Origin: Rhodocytophaga aerolata
GTDB taxonomy: Bacteria > Bacteroidota > Bacteroidia > Cytophagales > 172606-1
Assembly (NCBI RefSeq): GCF_030503435.1
Contig: NZ_JAUKPO010000019.1
Coordinates: 1 to 64,000, forward strand
Direction of reading: 5' to 3'
Length of the DNA: 64,000 bases
A model generated the notes under the pieces. It made no database searches. It was given only the letters and a program-made list of their open reading frames with translations, and was not told where the DNA came from. The position numbers and the translations under genes were made by a program. Below, piece after piece: positions 62,483 through 64,000 of the stretch. The number at the start of each line of letters is the position of its first letter. Position 1 is the first letter of the stretch.

Positions 62483-64000
62483 TTAAGGTTTTTTAGGAAA
62501 CACCTGGTATGTGGATGCCCAGCTTCGCCATTCTCTGGTTAATCTTTCTACTTCCTGCGGATAGGTTGCCGACAAATCTTTTAGCTCTGTTTGGTCTTGT
62601 TTTATATCGTACAAATGCCAGGTGGTATCTTTTGACATAGACAGTAGCTTCCACTGCCCTTCTCTCACAAAACGGGCATTAAAATGTTCATTAAATAACC
62701 GGGTATGCGCTGTACCTTCTTTCCCCTGCAAGGCCGGCAGCAGGCTTACTCCTGGAGTGGGAGAAATAGTTCTGCCTTTGTATTGGGTAGGATAGGTAGT
62801 CTGAGCGAGTTCAATAAAAGTGGCCATAAAATCCATTACATGACCAACATGATGGCTAATACTCCCTTTTTTCGCTCCTATTCCTTTAGGCCAAAAGGCA
62901 ATCATGGGGGTGGCTATGCCCCCTTCATAGGATTCAGCTTTTGCATGTTGAAAGGGCGTATTGGAAACATTTGCCCACTCCGGACCAATGGAAGCAAATA
63001 CCGTCTCTGTTCCAGGCATCACTTCCTTTTTTACCGGGTAACGAATGGCTTGCCCCTTGCGGGTTTCACTAGGGCGGTCAAATCCCGGGCCATAGGCGGC
63101 ACAAACTTCCGGACTTGCTCCATTATCGCTGAGAAATACGATCAAGGTATTATTCAGTTCACCGGTTTCTTCTAAGGCTTTTATTACCCGGCCAATGCCC
63201 TGGTCCATCCGGTCTATCATGGCGGCATGCACGGCCATGGCTTTTGTATCCCATTCTTTGTCTGGGTTATTCTCCCAGGTTTGTGCAGAATTTATCCTGG
63301 TGGGTAAAGGTGCTTTTGCCGGATCAATCATTCCTTGTTCTGTCATTTTTTTGTAGCGGGCCTCCCGGATAACATCCCAGCCGGCAGTATAGGTAGTTTC
63401 ATACTTGGCTATATCCTCTGGCAAGGCTTGCAAGGGCCAATGGGGCGCTGTATGGGCCAGATAAATAAAGAAAGGCTTATCCTCTTTACTTAACTCCCGG
63501 ATGTAGCGGACAGTGGTATCGTTGAGAGCATCGGTATGGTAGTAGTTTTCAGGAACGGAAGCGACAGGCGTAGTGCCATTCACCAGGCTGAAGGGATCAA
63601 AAAAATTTACTACCCCAAAGATGTTTCCATAATATTTATCAAAGCCCCGACTGGTTGGATACTGCGCTACCGGCGAAAAATACGGGTGTGTTTCCTGATG
63701 GTTGAGCCAGCGCAGCTGTGCTTCTTTGGTTGGTTGTTCAATCGTATTGGATACATGCCATTTGCCTGTCATGGCGGTAAGGTAGCCACTTTGTTTTAAC
63801 ACTTCGGCCAGCGTAACTGTGTTTTCTGTTAGATAGCCGCGGTAGCCGGGTAGGTTCCGGTCTGTGGTCATTTCGCCAATGCCTGCCTGATGGTTATACA
63901 AGCCTGTGAGCAAAGATGCCCTGGTAGGGCAACAGCGGGATGTATTATAAAAACGGGTAAACCGGAGTCCATTGGCTGCCAGAAAATCAAGGTTGGGTGT
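62483..64000 (-). CDS. Arylsulfatase-family protein, 5' end outside the window
   Basis: The frame continues unbroken to 64000, so the N-terminus lies beyond the right edge. The sulfatase signature is at about 63902-63940 on the minus strand: S-R-C-C-P-T-R-A-S-L-L-T-G, in which the first Cys of C-C-P-T-R is the site turned into formylglycine (C-x-P-x-R). Further motifs are G-K-W-H and T-A-P-H-W-P, L-S-D-N-G-A-S, and a late L-S-D-like metal site. It should remove sulfate esters from a carbohydrate in the periplasm and needs a formylglycine- or anaerobic-type maturase encoded elsewhere. It precedes the GH127 gene by 28 bp. Confidence 0.9.
   Translation of the reverse strand, partial: TPNLDFLAANGLRFTRFYNTSRCCPTRASLLTGLYNHQAGIGEMTTDRNLPGYRGYLTENTVTLAEVLKQSGYLTAMTGKWHVSNTIEQPTKEAQLRWLNHQETHPYFSPVAQYPTSRGFDKYYGNIFGVVNFFDPFSLVNGTTPVASVPENYYHTDALNDTTVRYIRELSKEDKPFFIYLAHTAPHWPLQALPEDIAKYETTYTAGWDVIREARYKKMTEQGMIDPAKAPLPTRINSAQTWENNPDKEWDTKAMAVHAAMIDRMDQGIGRVIKALEETGELNNTLIVFLSDNGASPEVCAAYGPGFDRPSETRKGQAIRYPVKKEVMPGTETVFASIGPEWANVSNTPFQHAKAESYEGGIATPMIAFWPKGIGAKKGSISHHVGHVMDFMATFIELAQTTYPTQYKGRTISPTPGVSLLPALQGKEGTAHTRLFNEHFNARFVREGQWKLLSMSKDTTWHLYDIKQDQTELKDLSATYPQEVERLTREWRSWASTYQVFPKKP

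Noticed and set aside
1..64000. Search for CRISPR arrays, IS elements, integrases and tRNAs
   Set aside because: No regularly spaced 25-40 bp repeats, transposase motifs or clover-leaf-like sequences were seen by eye; small or degenerate ones could be missed.

Overview
The window looks like a chromosomal segment of a member of the Bacteroidota, most likely order Cytophagales (a Rhodocytophaga-like bacterium would fit, but the genus is a guess). The signs are two proteins with type IX secretion (T9SS) type A C-terminal sorting domains, lipoproteins starting C-K-K-D-D, a TPR hybrid two-component regulator with an AraC output domain, an exported GH127 enzyme next to a sulfatase, several TAnnTTTG promoter elements, and mostly weak Shine-Dalgarno sequences. 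No rRNA, tRNA, insertion sequence, integrase, phage gene or CRISPR array was recognised, so this reads as ordinary but accessory-rich chromosome.

Layout. 1-5792: end of an OmpR-type response regulator, then a four-gene surface-polysaccharide block (Zn-binding C-methyltransferase, aminopeptidase-like DUF4910 protein, GSA-type aminotransferase, GT61 glycosyltransferase), preceded by four TTTAAT half-sites exactly 11 bp apart. 5880-10842: minus-strand exported proteins (Tat-signal NIF3-like protein, polysaccharide deacetylase-like protein, Ig-like lipoprotein, propeller-like protein). 11518-16575: a HigB/HigA pair, an orphan ATP-grasp-like protein, and a YtrA-type GntR repressor with a slipin and two small unknown proteins. 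16670-21029: SdiA-regulated-like protein, PepSY-like protein, DUF2490 outer-membrane protein and a histidine kinase/response regulator pair. 21291-28755: a large subtilisin/sedolisin-like T9SS protease, an alpha/beta-hydrolase lipoprotein, a MazG-like pyrophosphohydrolase, a divergent RsmH-family methyltransferase and a membrane-anchored HTH-like protein. 29516-36000: a small lipoprotein, a sialidase-like T9SS adhesin, a membrane protein and a CehA/McbA metallohydrolase. 36188-41524: the most striking locus, a cholesterol-dependent-cytolysin-family lipoprotein fused to a LamG-like domain, beside a TPR hybrid two-component regulator, with a 21-bp-spaced direct repeat between them. 42022-49477: SGNH-like/MBOAT O-acyltransferase pair, flavin reductase, exported esterase, Tat-signal alditol-oxidase-like and intradiol-dioxygenase-like proteins. 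49564-55782: an HD domain fused to a Pycsar-type (DUF5706) transmembrane effector module, an ABC-F ATPase, and a PadR-regulated FtsX/MacB-type permease. 56118-64000: porin, ZU5-like lipoprotein, unknown exported protein, GH127 enzyme and a sulfatase that runs off the right edge.

How it fits together. Most products are predicted to act in the envelope or outside the cell: polysaccharide synthesis and acylation, glycan degradation, secreted proteases and adhesins, and a potential pore-former, with one- and two-component regulators beside their likely targets. Candidate operators overlap or sit next to the GntR, DUF2490, HigBA and cytolysin genes. The strongest leads for new biology are the cytolysin-LamG lipoprotein with its own regulator, and the HD-Pycsar fusion without a nearby cyclase.
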